Positions 36,315 to 43,817 are shown, counted from the first letter of the stretch. The stretch is DNA of 62,513 nucleotides from Bacteroidota bacterium (GCA_963169325.1 CAUJEY010000338.1:1-62513), one strand, 5' to 3'. The notes: generated from the sequence alone by a model not told the origin. Made by a program: numbers and translations.

Positions 36315-37463
36315 TCAAACGATTTTTTCTATTTCATAAATGGAGTTGACTTTTCCGGCAAAAAGGCAGTAAAATCGGGGATTGTTGCTCAGTTGCGCAA
36401 TTTCGGTCGGCCGGCCATCATCGATGTAGTTTGCTTTCAACTTCGATTTTATGGTAAAATAGGAAAACAGGTGTTCGAATTGCACCGCATCGGAAAAATA
36501 TTGCTGCATCTGTTGCAGCATTTTATAGGCATTGCTGGCAGGGCGGCGGGGGCATTCGGTGCAAATACCCGGCGCTTCCGGCGTACAGCGCAGGTCTTCG
36601 GGTGTCTGACAATCGAAACGGGGCAGGTTGTCGTACGATATTTTATGGTGCGTATAAGCTACCGAAGATAAAGAGAGTAACCCGCTCAGGCCATAAGGCA
36701 TGATGGAACCGAAAGGGCCGTCCATGACGGTCAGGCCCATGTTCCGGAACTGTCGCGAGGTAATAAAGGCGATTTCTGAAATTTCGTGTGTCAAATCCAG
36801 CTGGCCTACTCCAAAAAGGCAGTTAACCGCATTGGTGGCGGAATAGGTGGCGTTGATAACTATTTGAGTTTTGAGTTTTGAGTTTTGAGTTTTGAGGGCT
36901 GCGTCGGAAATTTTATATTCAATAGTCCAATCAGCCCCTTCTGGATTGGCCGCGAGTAGTTGAACGGGCTTCAATACACGAATACCGGGGTGATTTTCAA
37001 CCCGTTGTGTGTAGTGTTCGCGCAATAGAACGGGATCGAAGGAATACTCTTCCGTCAGGTAGAGAGCCTCCATGCGGTTAAAATTGAACAGTGGATGTTC
37101 GGTAATACGTTCACACCGGATTTGCAGGTGCCGGCAAAATCGTTCGAATTGCTCCGCGTCGGTGAAAGAGCCGAAGCGGTCAATCGCGTAGTATTTTTCA
37201 AAAGAAAAATGGACGAACTGCCGGTGCTCGGCAGTAAAACGCTCTTTGTGTTCGTCGCTCAGGGCCGCCGTCGCAATACTGCGCGGGTAATGGTAGCCAC
37301 CATGCAGCCGGGCCTGGTTGACCAACGATGCTTTTTGAAACAAACGGGATTCTTTTTCCAAAAGGGCCACCCGCCGGCCTTGTCCGGCCAGGTATAGCGC
37401 TGCATAACAGCCAAATATGCCTCCTCCAATAACGACAGCGTCGAAATATTCCGGTTTTATCAT
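36315..37463 (-). CDS. FAD-dependent oxidoreductase with an in-frame word-repeat insertion
   Basis: 382 aa, DAO/GlpO-like flavoprotein. The N-terminal GxGxxG dinucleotide fold VIGGGIFGCYAALYLAGQG lies at ~11-29, followed by VALLEKESRLFQKAS. QARLHGGYHYPRS is typical of a subgroup found in polysaccharide and antibiotic clusters. Around residues 190-203, where relatives go straight from a strand to VINATYS, the protein reads SDAALKTQNSKLKTQIVINATYS; the ALKTQNSKLKTQ part is encoded by tandem CAAAACT words identical to the intergenic array at 33258-33290. Its start overlaps the stop of the aldo-keto reductase by 4 bp. It is probably part of a surface glycan or metabolite modification operon. Confidence 0.85.
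   Translation of the reverse strand: MIKPEYFDAVVIGGGIFGCYAALYLAGQGRRVALLEKESRLFQKASLVNQARLHGGYHYPRSIATAALSDEHKERFTAEHRQFVHFSFEKYYAIDRFGSFTDAEQFERFCRHLQIRCERITEHPLFNFNRMEALYLTEEYSFDPVLLREHYTQRVENHPGIRVLKPVQLLAANPEGADWTIEYKISDAALKTQNSKLKTQIVINATYSATNAVNCLFGVGQLDLTHEISEIAFITSRQFRNMGLTVMDGPFGSIMPYGLSGLLSLSSVAYTHHKISYDNLPRFDCQTPEDLRCTPEAPGICTECPRRPASNAYKMLQQMQQYFSDAVQFEHLFSYFTIKSKLKANYIDDGRPTEIAQLSNNPRFYCLFAGKVNSIYEIEKIV
36866..36897. repeat. CAAAACT heptamer array inside a coding sequence
   Basis: Four-plus tandem GAGTTTT (complement CAAAACT) units within the FAD oxidoreductase gene, read without frameshift as a Lys/Thr/Gln/Ser/Leu-rich insert. The word is the same as at 33258-33290. Confidence 0.9.
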
Positions 37464-38395
37464 TTTTCCAATTTGTTCAGCGCCTTCCAGATATCGCTGT
37501 AATCATATATCTCCAGATTTCGCCAGAAATCAAGGGTTTCCTTTAACTGTGCGACCGACCGCAAGCCTAAAACAATCCCATGCACGGCTGGATGGAGTCC
37601 TGCAAAAATTAACCCCAGGTGGTTCATCGTCCGGACGGGGGGGCGAACGAAAGCCAGGTTCCAATCGGGTATTTTTTTGCGAATTTGCTCCAGGGTGACA
37701 ACAACATTTTCCGGGTTGCCACCGCGGGCGAGATAGGTGCTACCGGCAGGGTAGGGGCCTTCCAATTTTAAACCGCCGGCATTAATGCCATATCCAAAAA
37801 AGCGGTGGAGTGGCGTGCTTCCCCCGGAATCGGCAGAAAAAAGGGGCGCGTATCGCGGAAGGTCCGTGTGCAGGATATTGTGTTTTCCTTCTACATCGAA
37901 TGTCAAACCGAGTTCGCGGTTTGCGGCGGCATATACTTCAGGATATTTTATCCCGGACAAACCAGGCCGCACGTTTAACGTTTGCTGTACTGTGGCGAGC
38001 GCTTCCAATGACCTATGCACTTCGACAACGTCCGACCGGTTGTCCCAATGGAGCATAATACCATGCAGGTTTTCACCGAAAACACGTTTGTATTCCTCTG
38101 ACATCATCAGGATAAACGAAGGCGACGAGTTGATGTCCGGGGTGCGCAAGTTGTCCAAAGCGCCGATCTTCATGTTAATTTTCAAGTCCCTGATCCCATG
38201 CGTCCGGATGTACTCAAGCAGAATGTGTTCCGATGCCCGGAAATCTGCCGGGTTTTTGTTGATCGGGTAGTTGGTAGCGGCGTCGATGTGGCGAAATCCT
38301 GCTGCCAGCCAGGCGTCCATTAGATGGAAAGCCTCTTCGCGCGAAACCGTCCAGCCCCATTGGGCCGTGCCGAGCATTAGTGTTTTTGTTTCCAT
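37460..38395 (-). CDS. Aldo/keto reductase family protein
   Basis: 311 aa TIM-barrel of the AKR superfamily. N-terminal MLGTAQWGW, GFRHIDAATNYP (catalytic Asp/Tyr region), strand with INMKIGAL in place of the usual TK motif, and HWDNRSD at the position of the catalytic His loop. C-terminal GLRSVAQLKETLDFW matches the NADPH-binding G-x-R/S-x3-Q block. The catalytic tetrad is thus only partly standard. It is the middle gene of the GT2/AKR/FAD-oxidoreductase operon, starting 1 nt after the GT2 stop and overlapping the next gene by 4 bp. It is likely to act on a sugar or sugar-derived aldehyde. Confidence 0.85.
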   Translation of the reverse strand: METKTLMLGTAQWGWTVSREEAFHLMDAWLAAGFRHIDAATNYPINKNPADFRASEHILLEYIRTHGIRDLKINMKIGALDNLRTPDINSSPSFILMMSEEYKRVFGENLHGIMLHWDNRSDVVEVHRSLEALATVQQTLNVRPGLSGIKYPEVYAAANRELGLTFDVEGKHNILHTDLPRYAPLFSADSGGSTPLHRFFGYGINAGGLKLEGPYPAGSTYLARGGNPENVVVTLEQIRKKIPDWNLAFVRPPVRTMNHLGLIFAGLHPAVHGIVLGLRSVAQLKETLDFWRNLEIYDYSDIWKALNKLEK

Positions 38396-38396
38396 T

Positions 38397-39116
38397 TTAC
38401 GGTTTTCGTTTTTTCAAAATCGCCATTGCTTTTAAATACTGGCGGGCCAGCGGACCAATTTTAACTTTGCTACCGGAAGTATCGTCGGTCCATTTGACCG
38501 GCAACTCACAGATATTCAACCCTTTCCATTCGGCTACGGAGAGCAGTTCCGTGCTGAAAAACCACCCGTTGCTGATGGCGCCGCCATCCATAAGCGGGCG
38601 CACAAATTCGCGTTTTAACCATTTGAAGCCGCACATGCCGTCCGAGAACCGGGTGCCCAAATAAGTTTTTAAAATAAAATTGAATACCCGGGAAGTGATC
38701 TCCCGTTTCAGCGTTCGGCCGATTACTCTCGACTTCGGGTGCAGCCGGGTGCCGTACACCAGATCGTATCCCTCTGTGCCGAGGGCATTGTACGCTTGTA
38801 TAAAATGCTGCAAATCAGTGGCTAAGTCAAGGTCCATATAGCCTACTATATCAGCCTTGCTTTGCCCCCAGGATGTTTTTAATGCCAGGCCTACACCGCG
38901 TTCCGGCACCCTTACCAGGTACACTTCGGGCAATTCATCCATCAGCGCTTCCGCTATATGCGGCGTTTGGTCGGCGCTCCCATTGTCGGCAATTACAATA
39001 TGCCACTGCTCTCCCCGGTCGGGGAAATGCCGGCAAAGAAAATCATGCAGGATACGGATTTGGCGATCCAGGGTTTCCTCCTCATTCAATACGGGAATGG
39101 TAATCTCGAAGGTCAT
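38397..39116 (-). CDS. Glycosyltransferase family 2
   Basis: 239 aa GT-A fold. MTFEITIPVLNEEETLD at the N terminus, ADNGSADQTP nucleotide motif, YMDLDLATDLQHF containing the DxD metal site, and YGTRLHPKSRVIGR followed by SDGMCGFKW, close to dolichyl/polyprenyl-phosphate mannose- or glucose-synthase-like enzymes. There are no transmembrane helices after the catalytic domain. It is the first gene of a tight three-gene operon. An ACGGTNG word array abuts the start codon with only 1-2 nt between, so no ordinary ribosome-binding site is possible upstream. Confidence 0.92.
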   Translation of the reverse strand: MTFEITIPVLNEEETLDRQIRILHDFLCRHFPDRGEQWHIVIADNGSADQTPHIAEALMDELPEVYLVRVPERGVGLALKTSWGQSKADIVGYMDLDLATDLQHFIQAYNALGTEGYDLVYGTRLHPKSRVIGRTLKREITSRVFNFILKTYLGTRFSDGMCGFKWLKREFVRPLMDGGAISNGWFFSTELLSVAEWKGLNICELPVKWTDDTSGSKVKIGPLARQYLKAMAILKKRKP

Positions 39117-39150
39117 AGACGGTGGACGGTAGACGGTGGACGGTGGACGG
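39117..39150. repeat. ACGGTGG/ACGGTAG heptamer array at a start codon
   Basis: About four tandem words directly upstream of the GT2 ATG (minus strand). It is the only array of this class in the window that sits at the 5' rather than the 3' end of a gene. Confidence 0.85.
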
Positions 39151-39230
39151 GGGCGAATTTATGGATAGTTTGAAGATGGTAAGATTAAAACCGTTCGGCC
39201 CTACGCCATATTTGCGTTAAAAAATTTGTA

Positions 39231-39305
39231 AATGAATTTATTCGGGGGGGGCTCAAATTGAGTTTTTCTAAAAATTCAATTTGAGACACCCAGAATAAAT
39301 TCATT
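39231..39305. repeat. Long interrupted inverted repeat
   Basis: Outer arms AATGAATTTATTC (39231-39243) and GAATAAATTCATT (39293-39305) are perfect. Inner arms CTCAAATTGA (39252-39261) and TCAATTTGAG (39276-39285) are perfect. A G-run faces a shorter C-run between them. It lies in the 367-bp stretch between the divergent GT2 and small-membrane-protein genes. Confidence 0.85.
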
Positions 39306-39416
39306 CCCCTGCTAAAACAATTAATCCTTGCTTTTGCCTTACTTTGTCCGAAATTCCCGGATTGTTGACGACGATTTTGTGATACCCGGTACTTTGTCCT
39401 TCATTTTTGACCCTTG

Positions 39417-39446
39417 TTTGATGCAGGCCACTTTTCGATATCCTTG
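39417..39446 (+). promoter_or_regulatory. Promoter of the small membrane protein/PspA-like unit
   Basis: TTTG (39417-39420), 18-nt spacer, TATCCTTG (39439-39446; one mismatch to TAnnTTTG), 37 nt before the ATG at 39484. Confidence 0.5.
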
Positions 39447-39483
39447 CATTATTTTTCAAGTCTTAATTACAAAACATCTAAAA

Positions 39484-39678
39484 ATGAACGATTTAATTAA
39501 AAACCCGATCATTGCTTTTATTGCAGGCTTGCTTATTTTATGGCTGGCTTTCAAAGCATTAAATATTGTGTTGGGCATGTTCTGGATTTTTGTCCTGGCA
39601 TTCATCATTTTATATTTTGTAAACGACCGTTTTCGCCGGGCCGTCCGGATGTTTCTCGGAAGTATTTTCAAGCAGTAA
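39484..39678 (+). CDS. Small two-helix membrane protein, 64 aa
   Basis: Starts at ATG 39484 (MNDLIKNPIIAF); the frame to 39328 would include the promoter and is rejected. Two hydrophobic helices (~9-27 and ~29-47) are separated by a short turn and followed by a basic tail NDRFRRAVRMFLGSIFKQ that looks amphipathic. It is 62 bp upstream of the PspA-like gene on the same strand. No family recognised; possibly a membrane-stress accessory by position. Confidence 0.7.
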   Translation: MNDLIKNPIIAFIAGLLILWLAFKALNIVLGMFWIFVLAFIILYFVNDRFRRAVRMFLGSIFKQ

Positions 39679-39740
39679 ATTTTCCGGGATAACCGCATAT
39701 TTGCACTTTGTTTTCACGCGTAAAACACCATTTTTGATAT

Positions 39741-40775
39741 ATGAGCAATGATTTGCAGCCGTTAAAACCCAAAGGTTTCTGGGAGCGCCCTGAAGGGGTA
39801 GCCGGTGGTTTGTTTATGGCCGCCTTCGTTCTGGGCGGCGGATACCTATTATATAAGGCGTTACCCACCCTGATCAGTCTGGCGGAAAACACCTTGTACC
39901 TTGCCGGTATGCTTGCCGCATTGGCCGGCGTCGTTTACGTGGTACTCGACCCGAAGATGCGTAATTTAGTGTGGTACATGTACAAATCGGTGATGCGCTG
40001 GCTCACCGGATTGTTCGTTCAGCTCGACCCGATAGGTATCTTAAAAAGTTATATTGAGGAGCTGAAGGATAACCTGGGATCGATGAACACCCAAATCAGC
40101 CGGCTGAAGGGCCAGATGTATAAATTGTCGGAAATGATCCGGACGAACCAACGGGAAATTCAGACGAACCTGGGTATTGCCAGCAAGGCAAAAGAAACCG
40201 GGAAAGAAGCCATTATGGTGCTCAAAGCGCGCAAAGCCGGCCGTTTGCAGGAATCCAACATGAAATTGGAAGACCTGTACAAACGGATGGAGGTGTTGTA
40301 CAGGGTATTGACCAAAATGTACGAAAATTCCGAGATCATGCTCGAAGACCTGTCAGACCAAGTCGTCGTAAAAGAACAGGAATATAAAGCCATCAAAGCG
40401 AGCCATTCGGCGATCCGCTCGGCCATGAACATTCTGAGCGGTAACAGCGATAAGAAATATATGTACGATATGGCCCTGGAGGCCATGGCAGAAGATGTCG
40501 GGCAAAAGGTGGGCGAAATGGAACGTTTTATGGATATGTCCAAAAACTTCATGGAGTCGATCGACCTGCAAAACGGCGTTTTTGAAGAGGAGGGCCTGGA
40601 TATGTTGGAAAAATGGGAGAAAGAAGGCGTTTCCTTCCTGTTGGGCAAAGACAAGGCGAGCATTATCGCCAAAGCCAACAACCCTAAAGAGGTATTGGAT
40701 CTGAATGCCCCCGCCAAAGCGCCCGTCCGCCAGGAGCGCAGCGGTAATCAGTACGATTCGTTTTTTGATTCTTAA
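39741..40775 (+). CDS. Membrane-anchored PspA/ESCRT-III-like coiled-coil protein
   Basis: 344 aa. Two transmembrane helices at ~20-42 and ~48-68. A basic amphipathic stretch (WYMYKSVMRWLTGLFVQ) follows, then DPIGILKSYIEELKDNLGSMNTQISRLKGQMYKL starting near residue 96. That pattern (DP, then a long helix with E-x2-L-x-D-L-x-x, then a Q/K-rich coiled coil) resembles helix 1-2 of PspA/Vipp1. A coiled coil continues to ~250 and the C-terminal ~60 residues are low-complexity. If the resemblance is real, this is a membrane-tethered relative of a normally peripheral membrane-remodelling protein. The family call is inference from pattern only. A Bax-inhibitor-1 gene follows. Confidence 0.7.
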   Translation: MSNDLQPLKPKGFWERPEGVAGGLFMAAFVLGGGYLLYKALPTLISLAENTLYLAGMLAALAGVVYVVLDPKMRNLVWYMYKSVMRWLTGLFVQLDPIGILKSYIEELKDNLGSMNTQISRLKGQMYKLSEMIRTNQREIQTNLGIASKAKETGKEAIMVLKARKAGRLQESNMKLEDLYKRMEVLYRVLTKMYENSEIMLEDLSDQVVVKEQEYKAIKASHSAIRSAMNILSGNSDKKYMYDMALEAMAEDVGQKVGEMERFMDMSKNFMESIDLQNGVFEEEGLDMLEKWEKEGVSFLLGKDKASIIAKANNPKEVLDLNAPAKAPVRQERSGNQYDSFFDS

Positions 40776-40785
40776 TTTTTGGAGG

Positions 40786-40888
40786 TGTTTTAGTGTTTGG
40801 GTGTTTTAGTGTTTTAGTCTGAGCAAAACACAAAAACACCCAAACACCCAAACACCCAAACACAAAAACACCCAAACACAAAAACACT
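40786..40888. repeat. AAACACCC octamer array with 23-bp hairpin
   Basis: Left words GTGTTTGG/GTGTTTTA, right words AAACACCC/AAACACAA. Segments 40793-40815 and 40825-40847 pair at 22 of 23 positions with a 9-nt loop; the right side continues with further direct copies to 40888. It occupies the whole gap between the PspA-like gene and the Bax-inhibitor gene. Confidence 0.9.
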
Positions 40889-40898
40889 TTCCCATTAT

Positions 40899-41594
40899 AT
40901 GAACAACCTGATTTTGGACGCCGAACAAATCCGGCGCGAACAAGTCACTTTTATTGCCAAAGTATATGCCTGGATGTGCGGGGCTTTGGCGCTCACAGCG
41001 ATAACGGCGCTGATCACCGCATCGTCGCCCGCCATTCTGGAGCTGATTTTTGGTAACAAGATTTTATTCTACGGCTTGATTATCGCCGAGTTAGGCTTGG
41101 TTTGGTACCTGTCTTCCGCCATACAGCGCCTGAGCGCTGCTGCAGCAACCGGCTGGTTTTTATTTTATTCTTTTTTGAACGGGCTTACGCTTTCGGTCAT
41201 TTTTGTACTCTACACCACGGCCTCGATAGCCGGCACGTTTTTCGTGACGGCCGCTACCTTCGGCGCCATGAGTTTGTACGGGTACTATACCAAACGCGAC
41301 CTGACCAAATGGGGCAGCCTGCTGATGATGGCCCTGATCGGCCTGATCCTGGCATCGGTAGTCAATATGTTCTTTAATAACCCAATCCTCTACTGGATCA
41401 CGACCTACGCGGGTATCCTTATTTTCGTGGGTCTGGTGGCCTACGATACGCAGAAGATTAAAGACATGAATATCATCGGCAACGAAGGCACGGAAGAGGA
41501 TCACAAAGAGGCGATCATGGGCTCTTTGGCCCTATACCTCGATTTTATCAATCTCTTCCTGTATATGCTTCGCCTGTTAGGCAACCGCAAATGA
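40899..41594 (+). CDS. Bax inhibitor-1/YccA (TMBIM) family membrane protein
   Basis: 231 aa, seven transmembrane helices. N-terminal FIAKVYAWMCGALALTAITA is the conserved first helix, GYYTKRDLTKWGSLLMMALIG the central one, and the C-terminal FVGLVAYDTQKIKDM-(x)-ALYLDFINLFLYMLRLLG is diagnostic with its paired Asp residues. Bacterial members act as pH-sensitive Ca2+ leak channels or modulate membrane proteases. It follows the PspA-like gene and an array hairpin on the same strand, and abuts the convergent helical-repeat gene with no gap. Confidence 0.95.
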   Translation: MNNLILDAEQIRREQVTFIAKVYAWMCGALALTAITALITASSPAILELIFGNKILFYGLIIAELGLVWYLSSAIQRLSAAAATGWFLFYSFLNGLTLSVIFVLYTTASIAGTFFVTAATFGAMSLYGYYTKRDLTKWGSLLMMALIGLILASVVNMFFNNPILYWITTYAGILIFVGLVAYDTQKIKDMNIIGNEGTEEDHKEAIMGSLALYLDFINLFLYMLRLLGNRK

Positions 41595-43103
41595 TCAACG
41601 CTTCGACAACATCTCCCACAAATCCTCGTACGGGATAATTTCCACAGCGAAATTTTGCCCGGCCATTTGTGGGGGAAGTTGTTTGAGTTGTTCCCTTTCT
41701 TTTTCCATTTTCCGCAGTGCCCGATCGCCATCGAAGGATTTTTTGGCCAATGCCAGCAGCATCCGGAGGAATATAGCGCTGCGGCGGTTTGTGTCGTTGT
41801 CTAAGTACCGTTTCCGGTATTTTTCTAAGGATTCCACCGATTGGCCGAACTCCTCTTCATAAGCGCCGGTTACAATGCTCACCATGATCGGAAGCAGGAT
41901 ACGCGGTATATTCATACCTGATTTTTCCTTGTCCATGACCTCGAAGTCGTTCTGAAATTTGACCGGGCGGAAGAATCCGGCGACCTCTTCCACGTTTTTT
42001 GGCTGGAGTTTCCCCAAGAGAGCCAGCAAATGCAGATACCCGCCGCAGAGGGTCCAGAGTTCCCGGTAACTACCGTTCAGGAGATTAAAACGGGTATGCT
42101 GTACGGCTTTGGCATAAATGTCAAGGGCATCCTGGTATCGATGGCTGTATATACGATTGTAAAACTGTAGTTCCATGACCCGGAACCAGTTAAAGCCGCC
42201 TTCTTCCACCAGACTGAAACAGTAAAGCGCCGTTTTGTCGTCGGCTTCAAACTGGCGTAACTGCGTCAGGCAACCCAGTTTTTGGATGGCAAAGGAGAGT
42301 AGGGCGCCGCCATTGGAATTCTTCCGAGCCTGGAGAATTTGTAAGGCCTCATCACAGATTTCAACAGATTTTTTGCAATCATTTGCCGACAAAAATTTGA
42401 TTACTCCAACATGATAGGTGTGTAAATAAAATTGAACAGTATCTACGCTGGGCGCTTTGGGGAGCAGTTCTTCAAAATATTGGTTGGCCAGGTTATGTAC
42501 CTCTTCATTTGTAGACCGGCCATTGATATAATGATGGATAAGATTTTCCTGGTAATCGAAGGCTTTAAACTCTAAATAACGTTTCTCCTCATATATCCGA
42601 TGTAATTCACTGAATTTTTCATGGTTAGAGGAGTCGCCCGGAGTTCGTGCAAATTGCGAGCGTAATTGACGGCAGATATCTGCAATTAGTTCGGTGAATT
42701 CGAACTTGATGGCCTGTTCCAGTACCTGCTGTAGTAAATAAACGCTCGATTGATGTGCCTCCCTGGTCCTTAAAATGAATGCGGCAGCATAATCCCGGTA
42801 ACAATGGTATTGGGCTTTGCTGCGCTCGTTAAACATCGGCTGCTGCACATCGATGAAGAAAGCGGTATTGATTAATTGACGCATCAACTTGTTGCGGAGC
42901 TTCCGGTAGTTTGGGTCCTTCTCGTTTGTCCCAAAAAAAAACTTGGCGGCTTCTTCATCCGACGTAAACCGCTCTTTACTGATGCCTTCGTACAATTCTT
43001 CCGTTCGGCTGCCCTCCTGGTCTGAGTTGCCCAACACCTCGATTTGTTTTACCTTATTTCGGGTAATGATTCGGACCAGGTCTTTTAAAACGTCAAATTC
43101 CAT
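41595..43103 (-). CDS. Large helical-repeat (TPR-like) protein, 502 aa, function unknown
   Basis: All-helical cytoplasmic protein without recognised catalytic motif. Paired amphipathic helices recur through residues ~90-400 (for example around YLLQQVLEQAIKFEF, YQDALDIYAKAVQHTRF), consistent with a TPR/SEL1-like solenoid. The N-terminal ~75 residues (MEFDVLKDLVRIITRNKVKQIEVLG) form a separate charged module, possibly for protein-protein contact. A CRISPR-repeat-like element lies 47-90 bp upstream of its start codon. I recall similar uncharacterised helical proteins as an expanded paralogous set in Saprospiria, but cannot check this here. Confidence 0.75.
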   Translation of the reverse strand: MEFDVLKDLVRIITRNKVKQIEVLGNSDQEGSRTEELYEGISKERFTSDEEAAKFFFGTNEKDPNYRKLRNKLMRQLINTAFFIDVQQPMFNERSKAQYHCYRDYAAAFILRTREAHQSSVYLLQQVLEQAIKFEFTELIADICRQLRSQFARTPGDSSNHEKFSELHRIYEEKRYLEFKAFDYQENLIHHYINGRSTNEEVHNLANQYFEELLPKAPSVDTVQFYLHTYHVGVIKFLSANDCKKSVEICDEALQILQARKNSNGGALLSFAIQKLGCLTQLRQFEADDKTALYCFSLVEEGGFNWFRVMELQFYNRIYSHRYQDALDIYAKAVQHTRFNLLNGSYRELWTLCGGYLHLLALLGKLQPKNVEEVAGFFRPVKFQNDFEVMDKEKSGMNIPRILLPIMVSIVTGAYEEEFGQSVESLEKYRKRYLDNDTNRRSAIFLRMLLALAKKSFDGDRALRKMEKEREQLKQLPPQMAGQNFAVEIIPYEDLWEMLSKR

Positions 43104-43139
43104 TTTCGGCCATTTTTAGCGCTTTGGCAATAACATAAG

Positions 43140-43193
43140 GTGTTCTAACAATCTGCATGGATTGAATTTTGTGTTTTTGTCCTGTTTTTAAGG
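43140..43193 (+). other. CRISPR-repeat-like element, copy 1
   Basis: GTGTTCTAAC (43140-43149) runs directly into the palindromic core AATCTGCATGGATTGAA (43150-43166), then a 7-nt variable part, then TTTTTGTCCTGTTTTTAAGG (43174-43193). It is the shorter of two copies: it lacks the CTTC present in copy 2, so its stem is less complete, and it lacks the terminal AC of ATTGAAAC. Confidence 0.6.
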
Positions 43194-43519
43194 CAGAAAA
43201 GAATTGAATTTTGCCCTATCAATTAATGAAATAAGCAGATGAGTTCTTTTAAGTAGAAAGATTGGTGCGGTTCAGGTTCCACCTAAAATTGAGGGATCGT
43301 TAATTCAGTCTGGTAATTAATCTCAAAAATAAAATCAAATTTCCAAACGGATGCGTAAAGCCTGAGTTTTTATAAAGCCTAGTTTTCAGTCTTGATAGGT
43401 ATAAGAATTCGTTGCAAATTTTTAAAATATAAAATAAAGATCAAATATTTAAAAATGTAACAGATAATTATTTATATTATTTTCGCAATGGCTTATGAAT
43501 GCGAGCCTGTTTACAGATG

Positions 43520-43553
43520 ACTTTTCCTGCAATCATGAGGAGGCAGGAAAAGT
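43520..43553 (+). ncRNA. Perfect 11-bp hairpin upstream of CRISPR-like copy 2
   Basis: ACTTTTCCTGC (43520-43530) and its exact complement GCAGGAAAAGT (43543-43553) with a 12-nt loop. The right arm runs without gap into the CRISPR-like repeat, so the two would be adjacent structures in one RNA. An AT-rich block at 43420-43485 could hold a promoter. Whether it is transcribed is unknown. Confidence 0.4.
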
Positions 43554-43609
43554 GTTTTAACCTTCAATCTGCATGGATTGAAACGGAGATTTTTGTCCTT
43601 TTTTTAAGG
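43552..43609 (+). CRISPR. Solitary CRISPR-repeat-like sequence, copy 2
   Basis: A 33-nt unit at 43552-43584 begins GTGTTTTAACC, contains the palindrome TTCAATC-TGCATG-GATTGAA without the extra base in the stem, and ends ATTGAAAC. This is the 3' end typical of repeats cleaved by Cas6 to leave an 8-nt 5' handle. A 20-nt tail TTTTTGTCCTTTTTTTAAGG matches that of copy 1 with one mismatch. There is no spacer-repeat periodicity, so it is not an array; it may be an array remnant or a repeat-like regulatory RNA. cas6 begins 674 bp downstream on the same strand. Confidence 0.5.
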
Positions 43610-43664
43610 TGGATGTGGCCGGACTTTTGACCCAGATTTTCTGACAAACAAAAGTTTCCGCACC

Positions 43665-43817
43665 ATGCCTTACATCTTCTTTATCCTCGGCCTCCTCTTT
43701 GCAAACCTGAACACTCAAACGCCAATCCAAAAGCAAGATACACGAACAACCACAAATGATCGTTCAAATTCCGGAGATGACCGTGATTATATTATCACAG
43801 AATTGGAAACACCCTAA
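43665..43817 (+). CDS. Putative 50-aa exported peptide
   Basis: ATG 43665 to TAA 43815-43817. The N terminus MPYIFFILGLLFANLNTQ is a short hydrophobic signal-like segment. The remainder is polar, rich in Thr/Asn/Asp (QDTRTTTNDRSNSGDDRD), and ends DYIITELETP. The gene is too short for confident coding statistics. It lies inside the 1.18-kb gap between the helical-repeat gene and cas6, 55 bp after the CRISPR-like copy 2. Function unknown; it could also be a chance ORF. Confidence 0.4.
   Translation: MPYIFFILGLLFANLNTQTPIQKQDTRTTTNDRSNSGDDRDYIITELETP

Noticed and set aside
43140-43609. A true CRISPR array
   Set aside because: Only two imperfect copies 416 bp apart, with no regular spacer length; called repeat-like elements instead.
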